64,000 nt of DNA from Prostheceraeus crozeri (GCA_907163375.1 CAJQUW010010372.1:74501-138500); one strand, 5' to 3'. Positions 21,156 through 33,860 are shown, counted from the first letter of the stretch. Numbers and translations are program-made. Notes: generated by a model from the letters alone, not told the origin.

Positions 21156-21414
21156 CTGGATTGCCAAATGAGCAGCATCTAATGCCTCGATTGGTTGTCG
21201 TAGGTGACGTTCTAGATCAATGCATAAACGCTCCCACCATAAGCCTCGGTAGTGTAGGTGAAAGACGTCCTGATTAAGAAGCCAGCGCAGTAAGTCCACT
21301 CCTGAATCATAACGCCTGCATTTTTCAGCTACATCAACAGCGGTCGTCATCAGTCGAACCGTTTTCCCTCCCGGTGTCAAGGAACGCAGGAATGCCGGCA
21401 TACATGAAGCGTGT
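21156..21414 (-). CDS. FAN1: FAN1 exon: TPR-like helical region
   Basis: This 259-bp exon follows the acceptor ATCTGTTTCAG, starts one base before a codon boundary and ends in phase 0 at the donor GTATGG. It reads ASCMPAFLRSLTPGGKTVRL, AEKCRRYDSGVDLLRWLLNQ, LHYRGLWWERLCIDLERHLR and EALDAAHLAIQ. From memory the matching human FAN1 blocks are LPLFLRCFTVGWIYTR, MYEEAVRELESLLSQ and SRGRWWDRLALNLHQHLKR, in the TPR-like region. The WWERL block is especially telling. The first base completes an Arg codon with the upstream exon (AG+A). No defects. Direct repeats flank it on both sides. Confidence 0.92.
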
Positions 21415-21511
21415 CTGAAACAGATATTTGCATAAAAGCTCCATTACAAATTACTATTTCTATAATAGTTACATCTAAAAGATTTACTTATTTCTACTAA
21501 AAGGCAATCAA

Positions 21512-21627
21512 ATAATTACCGTCAAAAACATGGCATTTTTGAACTCATGCCGATAAAATGGGTGAAAGTGGGTTTTCAACTTTGCATAAATAACCTGGAA
21601 GGAGATTAAATTTCATAAATCATCAAT
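21512..21627 (+). repeat. Dispersed repeat, second of the direct pair
   Basis: Same orientation as 20737-20845, sharing TTTTTGAACTCATGCCGATA, ACCTGGAAGGAGAT and TTTCATAAATCAT. Unknown family; no terminal structure seen. Confidence 0.7.
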
Positions 21628-21949
21628 CGAAAATAGTCCAAAGGCCCCATTAGTGACTTGGCTTCGATAAATCAATCTTATCTCATTTCCTACGGCTGAA
21701 GAGGATAAAAGACAGAACCATGTCATGCGGTAGCAACATCGATGTCAGAGTTGGTTGGCTATTCAAACACGATGTCTGTAACAATTTAACCACCATTTTT
21801 AGGATTTTCTATGACATTTCCTGACCAATTTCTATAGACACTAATGAATATCCGCAACCATCAAGCCATTCTGTGGTCTATGGATGGTTCCCGTAAACTA
21901 AAGTTGCATGAAGGGAAGGGTGTCATTAGACCATCATCATCCGTTTTAC

Positions 21950-23330
21950 GTCCGTTATTCCGCCGTTGGCTGGGTTGGACGATTGGCTCTGATGGCAGTT
22001 CTCCATCTGACGCGATCCTTTGCATCTTCTTCGCAGAAGCCCATTTTCTTACAGTCTGCTGGAACTGCTTCCTCCCATGTGATTCGAGGTCGTCCTCTGG
22101 TCGTCCGCCCTGGCACTTCTGATTTCCACACCTTCTTCACACAATCATCATCTGTTTCCTCACTACATGACCGTATCACCTTAAACGCCTTCTTCTCATC
22201 GCTTCTTCCATTCCAACTAGGCCCAGTCTTCGAAGGAGGTCGTCGCTGGCGATTCTTTCTCGAAAAGACACCCCAAAGCCACCTGACCATTCTTCCTTCA
22301 GCTCTTATCATCTTCATTTTGTTTTCTGTCTTCATGGACACGTTTCTCTACCATACAGCATGCTGTTTCTTATACAAACGTCGTACACTTGACCATTCAT
22401 CCAAAGAGGTGCAGCTCGTGATGTCCGGAAAGGCAACAGCTCGTGGAATCGCTTCCAACCACAACGCATCCGTGTAGGCACAGCTGCATCCGCTCCACCA
22501 CCACCATCAAACATGTCGCCAAGGTAACAAAATCTGTTCACCACTTCGTACTGCTGACCTGTTGCCTCCACTTCTTTTCTGTTGCCTCCACTTCTTTTCA
22601 GTTACCAATCTTCGTTACTGATGGTATGTTACCCCTATATCGCTTGCATACAAAACAATGAGTAGATGCTGCTGTTATGTTTCCTCTCGCACCACTACAT
22701 TTCTTGTGAATCCATCTGCCGCAGTCCATGCATCCTACAGAATTTACACCGACTGCTTTGGCACACAAACCACATGAATACATTCCAGACGTATCTGAGC
22801 TACCTGCTTCATCTTTTGATGCCATTATCTTCGTCTCATCGCTTTTCACTTTCAAGTCTTTCGCCTCCAAACATGTCCTCCATATCTCAACTTTTCCCGT
22901 AAGTTCCTTCTCCCTGCTTGCCACAACCACCTAATCGCCGGCAGAGAGAACTTTTCCTGGTAAAGCTTCTCTAGCCTCAGATGAGATCGTGTTCATCACA
23001 ATAGCGAATTGGAAAGGACTAAGCACATAACCTTGGTTTACCCTAGTGGTGTCATTAGATCAATCAGGGATTATTGCGATGCTGCCTTCAAAATTTTTGT
23101 GTGGCTCTCTGATTTGTGCTCTGAATGAGATATTTTCAAGTTCAGATACATATGCTGTCAGATGCTCTCTTTTCATTACTGCGGCATAAACCAAGAATAG
23201 TCCGCCTTCTCTCTGTCTTTCATCATAGCTCTGCCTATAATCTCAGGGCATGAGAGATTTAGCCGTTTTTCTATTGAAAATGGAAAGAATGAGACATTGT
23301 TCTAGAACTTTTTCTGACAGTTTCATAGAT
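21950..23330 (-). pseudogene. LINE RT fragment with PHD-like finger
   Basis: Minus strand from 23330: a finger/palm remnant with VLSPFQFAIVMNTISSEARE (about 23020), then ELTGKVEIWRTCLEAKDLKV, then MYSCGLCAKAVGVNSVGC with RWIHKKCSG (about 22780-22630), then YEVVNRFCYLGDMFDGGGGA, MRCGWKRFHELLPF, VYDVCIRNSMLYGRET and MVRWLWGVFSRKNR, ending VPGRTTRGRPRITWEEAV. Order and motifs match an RTE/RTEX-like LINE clade with a Cys/His finger between RT and C-terminus. The catalytic ADD is not intact. Broken by several frame changes. A second copy lies at 42290-43810. Confidence 0.7.
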
Positions 23331-23493
23331 AATTTCACAAAACCTTTTAAATGTAGAAGTCATAGTTCTATTATATTAAACGATATGTAATATGAAACCT
23401 TATGCCATAAGCATGTTTTACTTTCTTAAGTAGTCAGTTGTGGTCAGTAGGCTTCATGAAAGAAAATTGAAAGTTTTCTTTAGATGCAGCATT

Positions 23494-26165
23494 TTAACAT
23501 TTCAAAATTGACTGACAGTATGAACTGAAACAGTGTGAGACAGAAACTCCATCGATATTGATACATTTGCCCTTCCAGTTGATCTTATTGATTACTGCAT
23601 CTTGCAGACATGAGGTAAAGAGTCTAGGGAACATATTACCACCTTGTCTGGAACCTCGACCTAGGTTGACCTTTCTGCTGTTAGTGTGGAGTAGTTGGGA
23701 GGCAGTTGCTTCGTCGTAGAGGTTTTTCAGAATGTCAAGGCAACCATCTTCAACTCCGTGATTCATCAGTGCTGTAAATAGGGGTTCGAACTCGATGCTG
23801 TCGAAGGCTTTCTCGCAGACGACAAACGCGAAACAGAGGGGAATGCTGCATTCCGTTACCTTCTCTTGCAATTGGTTGATGACTTGAAGATGGTCAGTGG
23901 TAGAAAACCCTGACCAGAACCCTGCCTGCTCTCTTGGCTGATGAAAATCGAGCGTGCCGATCATTCGCTGTAGAAGTAGGTACACTAGAAAATACCTTGT
24001 ATATGATGGGTAGTAAACTGATTGGCCTGCACTTTCAGATGCTAGTTCTGATGCCCGTCTTGTATAGTAGCATGATTATTGCATTCTTCCAAGATTTTGG
24101 GAATCAACAGTGTTTTAGGCATTCATTGCAGAATTCGATAAGGATTTATATTATTGTCACTTCTCCATCGTCCTGGAGAATGCTGGCCGAGATGATGTCT
24201 TCTTTGCTGCGTTTTAGCTTCGTGATGGATGCCTTACTTCTGATGTTAGGACGGCCTGGATAGTAGCAGCGGAAGTAGGATTTCGCGGTAGTCCATGTAC
24301 ACTTTGTAGTGTTGCGTCGAGGGGCACTTGTCTTGACTTGTAAAGATCTTCGTAGAATTCGACGCACTGTTCTATAATCCGCTCGTTGTTATAGATGAGC
24401 GTCCCATCCTCTTATTCTAATAAGCTGAATTGACTGTTCCCTATGCACTGTTCCCGTCGAGCTTGTTTGAGGCTTTTACAGCTTCCGACTGCCTCCAAAA
24501 TTTGTTTCTCATTAAAACTTTTGATATCGTCTGCCATTTTCTGTCTGAGTTTTGTAGGTCTCTGCATGTTCGCGATGTTTTCTCTTGTGGAGCCGTTTCT
24601 CTTCATCTCCCTTCTCTTGTTTTTCATATCCTTGGTCACCACTGACAGTTTATCAAACTTCTTCTTCTTGTGCTGGCCTGCGGTAGCTATGGCAGCATCG
24701 TGGATGATCGTGATAAAATCATTCTCATTCTCATCCAAGTTCCCTTCTTGTATGGAGGCCAGGGCGGAAAATCTGTTACTTGGAATTCAGTTCTCTGGCG
24801 CTGCAACTCATTTTCATTGACTTTTGCCGGTTGGGGGACCATCATTGCTCTTTCAAATCTAGTGTTTATCCTAATCTTGCCTCGCAACATCCTATGGTCG
24901 CTTCATGTATTCATGCAACTTATTGATGACTGAAACGTCTGAGAAGATATCCATCTTGTTTGACATTATATAATCGATCTCATTCCTTGGTTCTGCATTT
25001 GGTGAAATCCAAGTCCAGCGACGTTGTCGCGACTTCTTGAAAAAAGTGTTTAAAATGTTTGAAGTTATGTCGCTCTGCAAAATCAACCAGCATGTCTCCT
25101 CTAGCATTCCTGTAGCCAAAACCAAAATTTCCGGTGGATGATTCCCGGGGTTTGCCTGAACCGACTTTGGCGTTGAAGTCTCCAATCACAACCTTGTAGT
25201 GCAACTTGCTTCTGACAATAATGTCATCGATATTTTCATATGCCTTTTCTACATCTTCATCTGAATAGTTGCTGGTTGGTAGATATGCTTGAATGCATGT
25301 CAGGTTGTATCGCTTGTTGATGCGTATCGTCAATTCAGTTACTTTGTCTGAAATGCCTCTAAAACTTGTGACGTTATTGGCGATGTTCTTGTTGACTAAG
25401 AATACCACCCCTCGTTGACATTCGTTGAATCCTGAGCAGTAGAATGTCTGGCCCGAGGATCGTAGAGTGAGGCATCCAGTGCCTTTTCTGAGGACTTCAC
25501 TTAACCCGATGATTGTACAGTTGATCCTTCTGATCTCCTCCTCCAGGTCGTTAAAACGATCGTACGCAGACAATGACCTTGCATTGTATGTGCGAATGTT
25601 CATGTTCCAATAGCAGTTTGACCTAATCTAGTGATTCTTAGTGATCTCTGCTCTTTCGTTAGCACTCCCGCTGCCTCGGTTGTATACTCCAGAGGCGCTG
25701 GGGACTAAGGACCGTTGATTTGTGGATACTTTCATAGAGGCTGACTGGTTAACCCGACCCCGTCCCGCGGATAGGGGCGTGGCGGAACACCACGGAGACC
25801 GAGAAGGCGGGCAACCCCCCACGGGCGATGCCACAGATCAAGGCAAGGGTAAGGGTGTTATTTCGGAGCAGTCATTCTCCTGTCCCATGTGCTGTTTAGG
25901 TTAAGGGCCATGAGCAACCCTTTGTTAGCAGGCTGCTTATTCTTTGCCGAAGCAGATCATTCGCAGCTAACCTATATACTATAGACCATCTCATATCCAA
26001 TATCCGGGGACTGGCTGAATGCTTGGCACTGGCACCCAAGTCAAGAGTGGAGACCATTTCTACCAGCGGGACGTATCCGGCGCAATCGGACCCAGACCGG
26101 GGACAAGGTACTGCCTCTCCTCCAGACAAGGGGATGCAGTTTAACGTCATGCCCAGGACCCTTTT
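23494..26165 (-). mobile_element. RTE-type LINE with 5' region, endonuclease and part of RT
   Basis: The minus strand starts near 26165 with a GC-rich 5' region (GGGTCCTGGGCATGACG...). The endonuclease frame opens at 25603: MNIRTYNARSLSAYDRFNDL, INCTIIGLSEVLRKGTG, KVVIGDFNAKVGSG (about 25170), RRWTWISPNAEPRNEIDYI (about 25010). A degenerate linker follows, then RT blocks at 23985-23520: QAGFWSGFSTTDHLQVINQL, CEKAFDSIEFEPLF and GRGSRQGGNMFPRLFT. The YADD block and C-terminus are missing, so the copy is truncated at 23494. The first 180 endonuclease codons are nearly intact, making it one of the less decayed LINEs here. Confidence 0.8.
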
Positions 26166-26799
26166 TTATGTACAGAATTCAAATCATCGGAAGTGATAGC
26201 CACAAAGCCAATTACGTAGTTCGTGTCTGGACAATGAAGAGGTCGTCGAACCTGAATCCCTTGGAAAATCAAGTTGGACGGTGGTGGGAATTTGGACATC
26301 TATCAAATTCTACCGATCTTCGAAGGCGCGGGCGGCGAAGCACTGACTTTAAATTTATGCAATAGAAATTCTACCATGAAACAAGAGGGCGCTTCCTCTT
26401 TGCGTTTATCAATATGAATATGACATTCCGTTGCTTGGCCAACTACAGGAATTTGGACGAGTTGCACTGTCGGATGCGTCTCAGTGAGAGGGTTCAGAAA
26501 ATATACGGCTCAGTCAACAACTTTGTGGAAAGGGAGGGATCAATTATTTTCTTTAAAGTTATAATCCCACTCGAAATTGTGATGACGTGAAAGTGAAAGT
26601 GTAAATTGAACGATGTTGTCTTAAATGGAGTGGAAATTCAAAGAATACGAAATTATGACGCCCACATGACGTTGAAGCGCGGTGTGAATAAGATGGTCTA
26701 CTGGAAAATAGATTGCATCGCAGACTAAAGGAAAGTTCATGTGCCTCCGGGAGAGAGGCGGGGCGGTAAAATATATTTTTCAATGTTTCATTTATAGAC
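26166..26799. other. No recognisable feature
   Basis: Unassigned intron sequence between two LINE remnants; no conserved motif on either strand. Confidence 0.45.
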
Positions 26800-27340
26800 A
26801 TCTAGCAACTCTTGTCGTCCTCAAAAGCCAAGGCCAGGAAAGAGTAGGGATGTGTAGGAGGTGTGGGGAAGAAGAAGAGACCGTAGGCATTCGACAACAA
26901 CAACAACAGGATGCGTCGATGGTAGATGTGTGTAGAAAAGGTGGATCAGCAGTGGTTATCACTAGCGGATCACCTACTTGGCCGGTTTGGGGCGGTGAGG
27001 CGTTGAAGGGAGCGGATGTGATTGCTTCTTCGTTCTAAGCGAAGTTGGGGGCGTTGTTCGAAGCGATGAGATGACTGCTTGATCATGAAGGTGATTGGAA
27101 TAGTGCGATGGTGGTGTTCGACAGTCAGTCAGAGCTGACTGAAATAATGAACAGCTGCCTGAGATCGTTCGGTTGGGCGATGCAGGAAAAATAATGGCAT
27201 TCATGTGGCTCCCTGGTCAATGTGGTCTGATGAGAAATGAATGGGCGGATAAGTCGGCTAATCGGGCTAGGAGTGAAGACCAAGAAAAGGTGGAGTACTT
27301 TGCGAAGTGAAGAGTTGGTGGAAGAAACGTGAAGTAGTTG
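26800..27340 (+). pseudogene. LINE remnant: Cys finger and RNase H domain
   Basis: VGMCRRCGEEEETV (about 26850) is the CxxC...E..H-type block that follows the RT of RNase H-bearing LINEs. About 200 bp on come DWNSAMVVFDSQSELTEIMN and then IMAFMWLPGQCGLMRNEWAD (27190-27260), the end of an RNase H domain (WxPGHCGxxGNExAD). Here PGQCG replaces PGHCG, losing the catalytic His, and stops lie between. Same layout as 29815-30800. Confidence 0.6.
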
Positions 27341-27417
27341 ATATGTGATCGCATGAAAGGTTTATGTTGAGGGTGTGAAACATAAATTGGAGAGCAGTTA
27401 GCACCGACTGTATTGAT

Positions 27418-29812
27418 AATTCTCGATTGATAATTCCATGCTATTTAAGTCCTTTTCGATACGATCGAAAGGATGGACGTCGTGGAGGAGGAGTTTGTAT
27501 TTATGCAAGGCGAGATGTGACAGCTTTCGAGATACAGTCAACTGCTCAGTGACTATTGAGTGCTTTTGGCTGCACCTCCCAGAAACCAAAATAGTTTTGC
27601 TAGTGCTGTATATTCCACCAAATCTTTCTACTGAAATGTATCGTCTCATTCAAGATTATTTGTGTCGAAACATTGACAAAGTATTATATGACTTTCCTGA
27701 AAGCAAATTAATTGCTGTCGGAGATTTGAACAGATTTCCAGATTCATTTCTCGAAAATTGCTATGACTTGCTTCAAACAGTTAAAGAGCCAACGAGAGGA
27801 ACGGCCATTCTTGATAAATGCTTCATGCATCGCATGCTGTGAAAGACCAGAAATCGTGCACAACTTTGTACATGGTGATCACAAAAATGTATATATTAAA
27901 GCCGTAAACGAAGCTGCAACAATAAATCAGTGTAAGAAACTATTGGACCTCAGGGAAAGCAGCGTAGCAGATTTTCGCCATACTTCGTGAAACTACAACT
28001 GGCATTCATTTTATCGACGGGATGTTGATGTTCAAGAAAAGTGCGACGTCTTCTATTCAGTTCTAAGAACAGCAATGAGTGACATTCCCGTTGTCCATGT
28101 TCAGCTATCACCAAGGGATAAGCCCTGGATCACCCCATTAATTGAGCACTTGATGAATCTGAGGTACGAAGCATATAGATCTCGAAACTTCAAGCTATAC
28201 ACTCATTACAAAGAAAAGGTGAAGCTTGAGATAGAAAAGGCCAAAATTCAGTGGTGGAACCTATGGAATGTGGTGAATGCTCGTAACTCTAAGCGCAACG
28301 ATTCAGATTTGCGAAGCCTGTTGAACTCATATCCAAATGAAGCTGTGGCTGCCGAGGAAATCAATTTGACTCTCATAAATTACTTTGCTCAGCCTCCTTG
28401 TAGACCTTCTAACAGAGAAATTCAAATTTCTGAGAAGGGTAACCCTTGGCAAATAGACATTGACATTCGATCTGTTGAAAAGCAATTAGCACTGGTGAGC
28501 TGCAGGAAAGCGTATGGCAGTGATGATATTCCATCTAAGCTCTTGGTTGCTGCAAGTGACATACTATCAGGTCCATTAACACATCTGTACAACTTGTTAT
28601 CAAAAATCTCATAGAACTATATAGTCCTCTTCAATTCGGATTTCGTCCCAACTCATCCACTTGTCTTGCCAATATCAAATTACATGATCGTGCAACAGAA
28701 CTCCTGGATAATGCTGACGTCTACGGGGTAATCATAATTTCCTTGGACTTTTCGCGGGAGTTCGACACTATTCCCCACTGGAAACTGATTGATACTCTAA
28801 CTAACGATGAAAGACTTCCATCAGATTTCGTGTTATGGATCGAAGACTATTTGAGGGATAGAGAACAATTTGTGGTGATAAATGAAACACGGAGTGCTAC
28901 ATCGAGAATCGTCTCTGGTGTGCCTCAAGGCAGCATTTTGGGACCATACCTATTTGGTGCTTTTGTCGGTACCCTGAATCCGATATATGACACAACATGC
29001 ATGGTCAAGTACGCCGATGACTTGGTTTTGCTAATGCCTTATGAAAGAAAATTACAGAATCCAGACATCATAGTAAGTGAAGAAATTGACAACGTCAAAG
29101 AATGGACGAAAGAATATGGTCTGCAATTGAACACAAATAAATCTAAATACATGTTCATTGAAAAATCCAACGTCATTAGGCGACCATCAATTGCATTGGA
29201 TCAATGCCATCAATTAAAAGTACATGTACTTGGACTTACATATGATTGCAATTTCAAATGGTCATCACATATCCATGAAGTCAGTAAGAAGGCAAGTCAG
29301 CGTATTTATCTACTCAGAAGCATGCGGAGATATCTGACGAAGAAAGAGCTTGTACTAATGTATAACAACTTCATCCGATCTGTCCTGGAATATAACGCAC
29401 CTGTATTTGTGGGTCTTAATCTAGAAGACGCAGACATTTTAGAGCGATTGCAAAGACGATGCCATAGAATTATTTGTGAAACGGGTTGCAGCTGCTCACT
29501 TTTTGAGCCTCTTCATATACGACGAACTAATTGTGCCTTAAAACTGTTTCAAAAAATTCAAAGTAGTGACAATTTACTGCATGAACATTTCCCTGTTTTT
29601 CTCCAAAATCATACCTCACAGTTAATGATGCCAATCGTGCGCACTGGACGACGAGCAAAGTCATTCTTTCCTTTTTGTATCAAGGAATATAACATAGGAC
29701 AATGAATGGAGATTCTGAACCTATTATCTGAACCAATTTATCTTTTCTTGTATCTTCTTCTTACTTGTATTGATGATTTTCATTCAAAAAATATATGCAG
29801 TTATTATTATTA
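27418..29812 (+). mobile_element. CR1-group LINE, 5' truncated, RT largely intact
   Basis: It starts inside the endonuclease (GRRGGGVCIYARRDVTAFEI at about 27477; the GDLNRF block at about 27720). RT linker at 28075-28610 (KPWITPLIEHLMNLRYEAYR; KAYGSDDIPSKLL). An internal deletion near 28610 removes the expected block ahead of QFGFRPNSSTCLANI (28628). Then LDFSREFDTIPHWKLI, SGVPQGSILGPYLFGAFVGT, MVKYADDLVLLMP and FIRSVLEYNAPVFVGL. The frame 28743-29705 is open for 320 codons. The tail is TTATTATTA at 29800. Motifs match the LINE at 880-4757, but this copy is much younger. Confidence 0.8.
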
Positions 29813-29814
29813 CC

Positions 29815-30800
29815 GGGAAGAGAAGCAGTGTGGATCAATTGAGATCTGGACACTCTCTAGAGATGCGGCGTACAGGAAGAGAATTGGGATGGATGAATCC
29901 GGTAATTGTCGTAGGTGTGCTGAGGTGTTGGAGTATATTGAGCTTGTCATAGAGTGTGTTGCTGGTGAAAGGAGGCGCAATGAATTGGAGATTTCAGCTC
30001 ATGGCTTGTCCGTTTTATGTTGTAGACCGCAGGAGGCTCTGCAGTATTGGCAGTGGTGGAGGCGGATGAGCCTAACCTTTGCCAAAAACATGAAGCAAAA
30101 GGTCCCATCTGTCTCTTTCCGCGTCTTTGTCGCGATGGGGATGACCTGAGGGCATCGAAGAGGGAGACACCATCGGACCAACAGGCCAGTGTCGCGCAAG
30201 TGCCTTTTTTGGCAATGGTATTGCAGAGTGGCTTTAGGGTGTTTTTTTGCGTGTGGCGTCACTTTAAGTGTCGTAGTTCGAAGCGAAAGAAGGGGAAGGA
30301 AGGAAGAGAGAGAAACGACCTCGAGGAACGCGTCATCGGATGCAGGGCAGGGCCCCCGTGGGGACGCAGCTTCGTCTGAGAAGGTGAGCGTCAGGTCGTG
30401 TGCGGCCGGGTAGGTGGCTTCCTCCTTTCAGGCTGAGGTGCGGGTGCTTGTAATGGGATTGGAGTGGTTGTGGGAGCACCGGGAGGAGTGGACTTGTGCG
30501 CGGATGGCCTCTGACAACCAATCAACGGTTATAGCTCTCCATGGAGCTGGAAGTGGTTGGCTGGACGAGGGGCTCGCTAGAGCCAGCGAGCTGGGAAAGA
30601 AGTTGGGGTGGTGTAGGAGACGCCTGTGGTTTGTATGGGTCCCGAGGCACTGCGGGCTGGTTGGGAACGAGTTGCGGACGAAGCCCTCGTCCTCGTCCAT
30701 TTCCAGCGTCGACGCATATAACGCAAAAGCAGACACCACTACTGCCACTACCGACTCTAATGACTCACTAACTCCAATGCCGATGGTGGGTATCTGACAG
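29815..30800 (+). pseudogene. LINE remnant: Cys finger and RNase H domain
   Basis: DESGNCRRCAEVLEYIELVI (about 29900) is the post-RT Cys finger. The RNase H domain is clearer, at 30414-30700: SFQAEVRVLVMGLEWLWEHR (the E helix), RMASDNQSTVIALHGAG (the DNQS catalytic Asp block) and LWFVWVPRHCGLVGNEL (WVPxHCGxxGNE). The expected AD after GNE is not preserved. Same element type as 26800-27340. The two flank the CR1-group LINE in the same orientation. Confidence 0.65.
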
Positions 30801-32639
30801 GCAATACGTCGACTCCCTTGCCTCCATTCCAACTATGGCAACCTACTGCGACATCTACTCGGGCCTGCGCTTGTGTTTATCCCGGTACCAGTTTGACAAT
30901 CTAATAGCAGTACTTTGATGGCGGCGGTGACCCCTCCACTCGTCCCTCGTTGAAGGTCTATGTCTGACGGTGGATGACAATGAACTGACGGTTATTGGTA
31001 ACGCGCGTCTCCTCTACCTATTCCAGAACGCGAGTTGATGCCTTGTCTGTGCACGCCTATGTGCACTCATTCCTGAGGCAGCATCAAAATGAGTGTGACC
31101 AGCGGTCAATGCCATCCATGCACGAGTCGGATTTCGGCTGCGAATTAAATCTCATCGCCCTCCACAAATATCTCGGCGGCCGGCTTCACATGTTCCTGGT
31201 GGAAGCGCCGTTGTCGAACGGGGTAAAGAAACGAAATATTCAAATATTTCGCAGCGGTTAAGTGCAGATGATGAGACTTGTTTATCACCTACGCGCTCTC
31301 CATTATCTCCTCGCTAGTCGAGCTGCTAATCAAGAACCCCCAGGGTCTCCATCAACCGGTGAAGGTGGTGATGTGCGCCCAATATGGGGGTCCGCTTTAC
31401 AATATGCATTTTATTATTATCCGTCACATATGAGCGTATTATCGTCTCTGACACCTTCATCAGCTATACACGTAGAAAGTTGTTTCGATGAACATTGATG
31501 AAGATTCTTATATTTGACGAAAACCACGTCATTTTAACATTTTAATAACATCTCTGTTATAATCTGTTGTGCGTCTCTTTTTCACCCCCAAGACCTCCCA
31601 TACTAGCATCTATCTGTTATTATTACATATTTGTTTTTCTGAGACCACTTGTTTTCTATATCTCTAAAACATTGAGACAACAAATAGCGTTTATACAGTT
31701 GTCAATACTGAGTGATATAACAACCAGAGAAACAGGGACAATATGCAAACGTTTTTCTGTAATGCAAATCTTCCTTGGTTTGGTGATGAAAACTATTATT
31801 AAAATCCATTGTGCAGTTACATTGATTAGTTTATAAATATCATTTCTGGCAATGGCAGATCGCTTTAAGCAGGCCGACAAATATCAGTAAGTAGTAAAAA
31901 AAGAGGATTGTCTGAGTTTTAGGAAATGACGTCTTGCCAGAATTTCACCCATGGTACACTGTACACTGTACTTATCTGGAGGTCGTTTCGTAAATTCAAG
32001 TCATTTAGAATATATCACTGAGGTATTTGGCTTACACATAGCGGTTCACGACAAATATTACGTAAATCTTAAAACAATCGCTCAAATATATCATAATGGG
32101 TATCATGTATCATCTGGTTCGTGTCCGTCCGTGTCCAGCGCGGACTGGAAATTTTCTATTGTCGCTTTTTTGTAGCTCTAATACTACATTAACGCTGGCA
32201 CTTGTAAAATCATTGTAAATTACTAGCCTAGGCTATCACAATCGGCCCTAAAACTTGTAGGCCTATTAAGGGTATTGAATCTCGTGAATACGTTATCATA
32301 CAAGCCTAAATGAAGGCCTAGATGTAAAGCGATGTATGTGCAACACGGATCCGCCCTTTGCATAGGCATAGCGGCTGCGTACGGGTCCTACGATCCAGAT
32401 TTGTCAGGGTCTGCGAGTTTGCCTGACGCATTTTACAAATGACATCGCTAAAAATATGATAGCAGATTTATATACCAGTTTTGTTGTACCTAACTTCATA
32501 AAAATATACTGCACAGAAATCTCCTCAAATATACGAAGTTCAATAGAGATGATAAATGATTACTTACAAAAATGTATTGATATGCGATCAATCACACTGG
32601 TAACTTCAACACTGGTCACACTGGTAAACATTACACCTT
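30801..32639. other. No recognisable feature
   Basis: Relatively GC-rich until about 31260 and AT-rich beyond. An open frame at 30995-31261 (VDALSVHAYVHSFLRQHQNE) does not match a family I recognise. It lies between a LINE remnant and a Polinton fossil and could belong to either. Confidence 0.4.
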
Positions 32640-32940
32640 GATTAAATGACTGGTGAGAAATTGTCAGATTTTACCACCACCTCATTGCTAGTTACCAGCT
32701 TATCAATGCTTTATGAAGTCCATTTTGACAACTTGTAAAATATCAAGGACCTTCATCACCAACGGCGTCAGATTCATGCTTACCAGCTACCATCGCTTCT
32801 TGAAATAGGCCTTGACTTACCAGTGGTAAATTGTCGGCGTCAGATTTTATCAGTTGGTAGTTACCAGTATTTCTTGAAATAGACTTCGACTTACCGGTGG
32901 TAAATTGCCCGTTATCAGTGTTTTGACATAGGCCCTGGAG
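32640..32940. repeat. Diverged tandem repeat with TTACCAGTGGTAAATTG
   Basis: GACTTACCAGTGGTAAATTG at about 32812 and GACTTACCGGTGGTAAATTG at about 32888, each preceded by TTTCTTGAAATAG, mark two units of about 76 bp; a third, weaker unit lies upstream. It adjoins the end of the Polinton capsid region. Confidence 0.6.
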
Positions 32941-33860
32941 GCCGGAGGGTTGGAAGATGCACGGGCTTTTGGTGTAAAATCCAGTGTACGGATCATTCTC
33001 TACGAGCCCTATCGGCAACGGCTTAGGGACTACAGCTGGATACAGCCGTGGCAGCCGTCGATATAGTCAGTCTTGGATGAAGTTCAAGTGGTCTTCGGGG
33101 ATTGTGAAGTTGATTATCTTCGTGTTATTCAACCGGCAGTGGCTATTACTCTTCAACAGTCCGCGTATGTCCACTCATAACTGCAAGATTCATCTCCGCG
33201 CGGCGTAACTCCAACACCACCCTTTCAAACCTGATCTTATAATTGGTCGCGGTCTCTTACGACTTGAGTGAAAACTCGAGTGCGGCAGGGGACAGTCGGA
33301 TGCACATCTCAGTTTGTGATATGAGGCAGTGCGGCTGAAGTCTGGAAAAAGCGAGTCGTACAGCTCGAGCACCCGACCAGCATTGGTCCACTTCCGTACC
33401 GACGAAAAGGCGGTATTGACAGCATCATCAAACTTGCACACCTAGTCGCGCTTCCATCACAGAGGCAGCATGTGACTCTCCTGTACCACCTGCATGATGA
33501 TGAGGAAAAAACCGTGATAGGATTAGCACTGCTGACCGCCCTCCATTTCCGCATCGTCCAGCGAGCGTTAGAGTACCATCCTGAAAGCGGGAGGGGATTA
33601 CAAGATTGTTACAACTAGATTACGGCCACCTTCTATTCAGCCCTGATATCTGTCTCATCTGCCTAAGTGTTTTTTGAGCTTGACATAGAGATAGATGTCA
33701 TTACTGTCCATGTAGTCCTCCGTGTTGCCCGTCACATGGAACTCAATCGGGGCGCCATCAATGTTGGAGACAGGAAGTACTCTTGTGTCCTGGAGCTGAT
33801 AATGTCAGTCCACGGCCTGTTCATCAAAGATGCACAGGGCTGAGTTCTTCAATTCCATTT
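32940..33860 (-). pseudogene. Polinton major capsid region (fossil)
   Basis: Short stretches such as IDGAPIEFHVTGNTEDY and IGLVENDPYTGFYTKSP resemble conserved segments of the double-jelly-roll major capsid protein of Polintons. The region is strongly degraded. Part of the classical Polinton fossil at 32940-36960. Confidence 0.6.

Noticed and set aside
21955-22477. Plus-strand open frames over 22 kb as genes.
   Set aside because: The minus strand carries the recognisable LINE C-terminus (YEVVNRFCYLGDM, RGRPRITWEEAV), so these are shadows.
24430-24933. Plus-strand protein with hydrophobic segments.
   Set aside because: It lies antisense to the RTE linker region and has no family match; it is a shadow frame.
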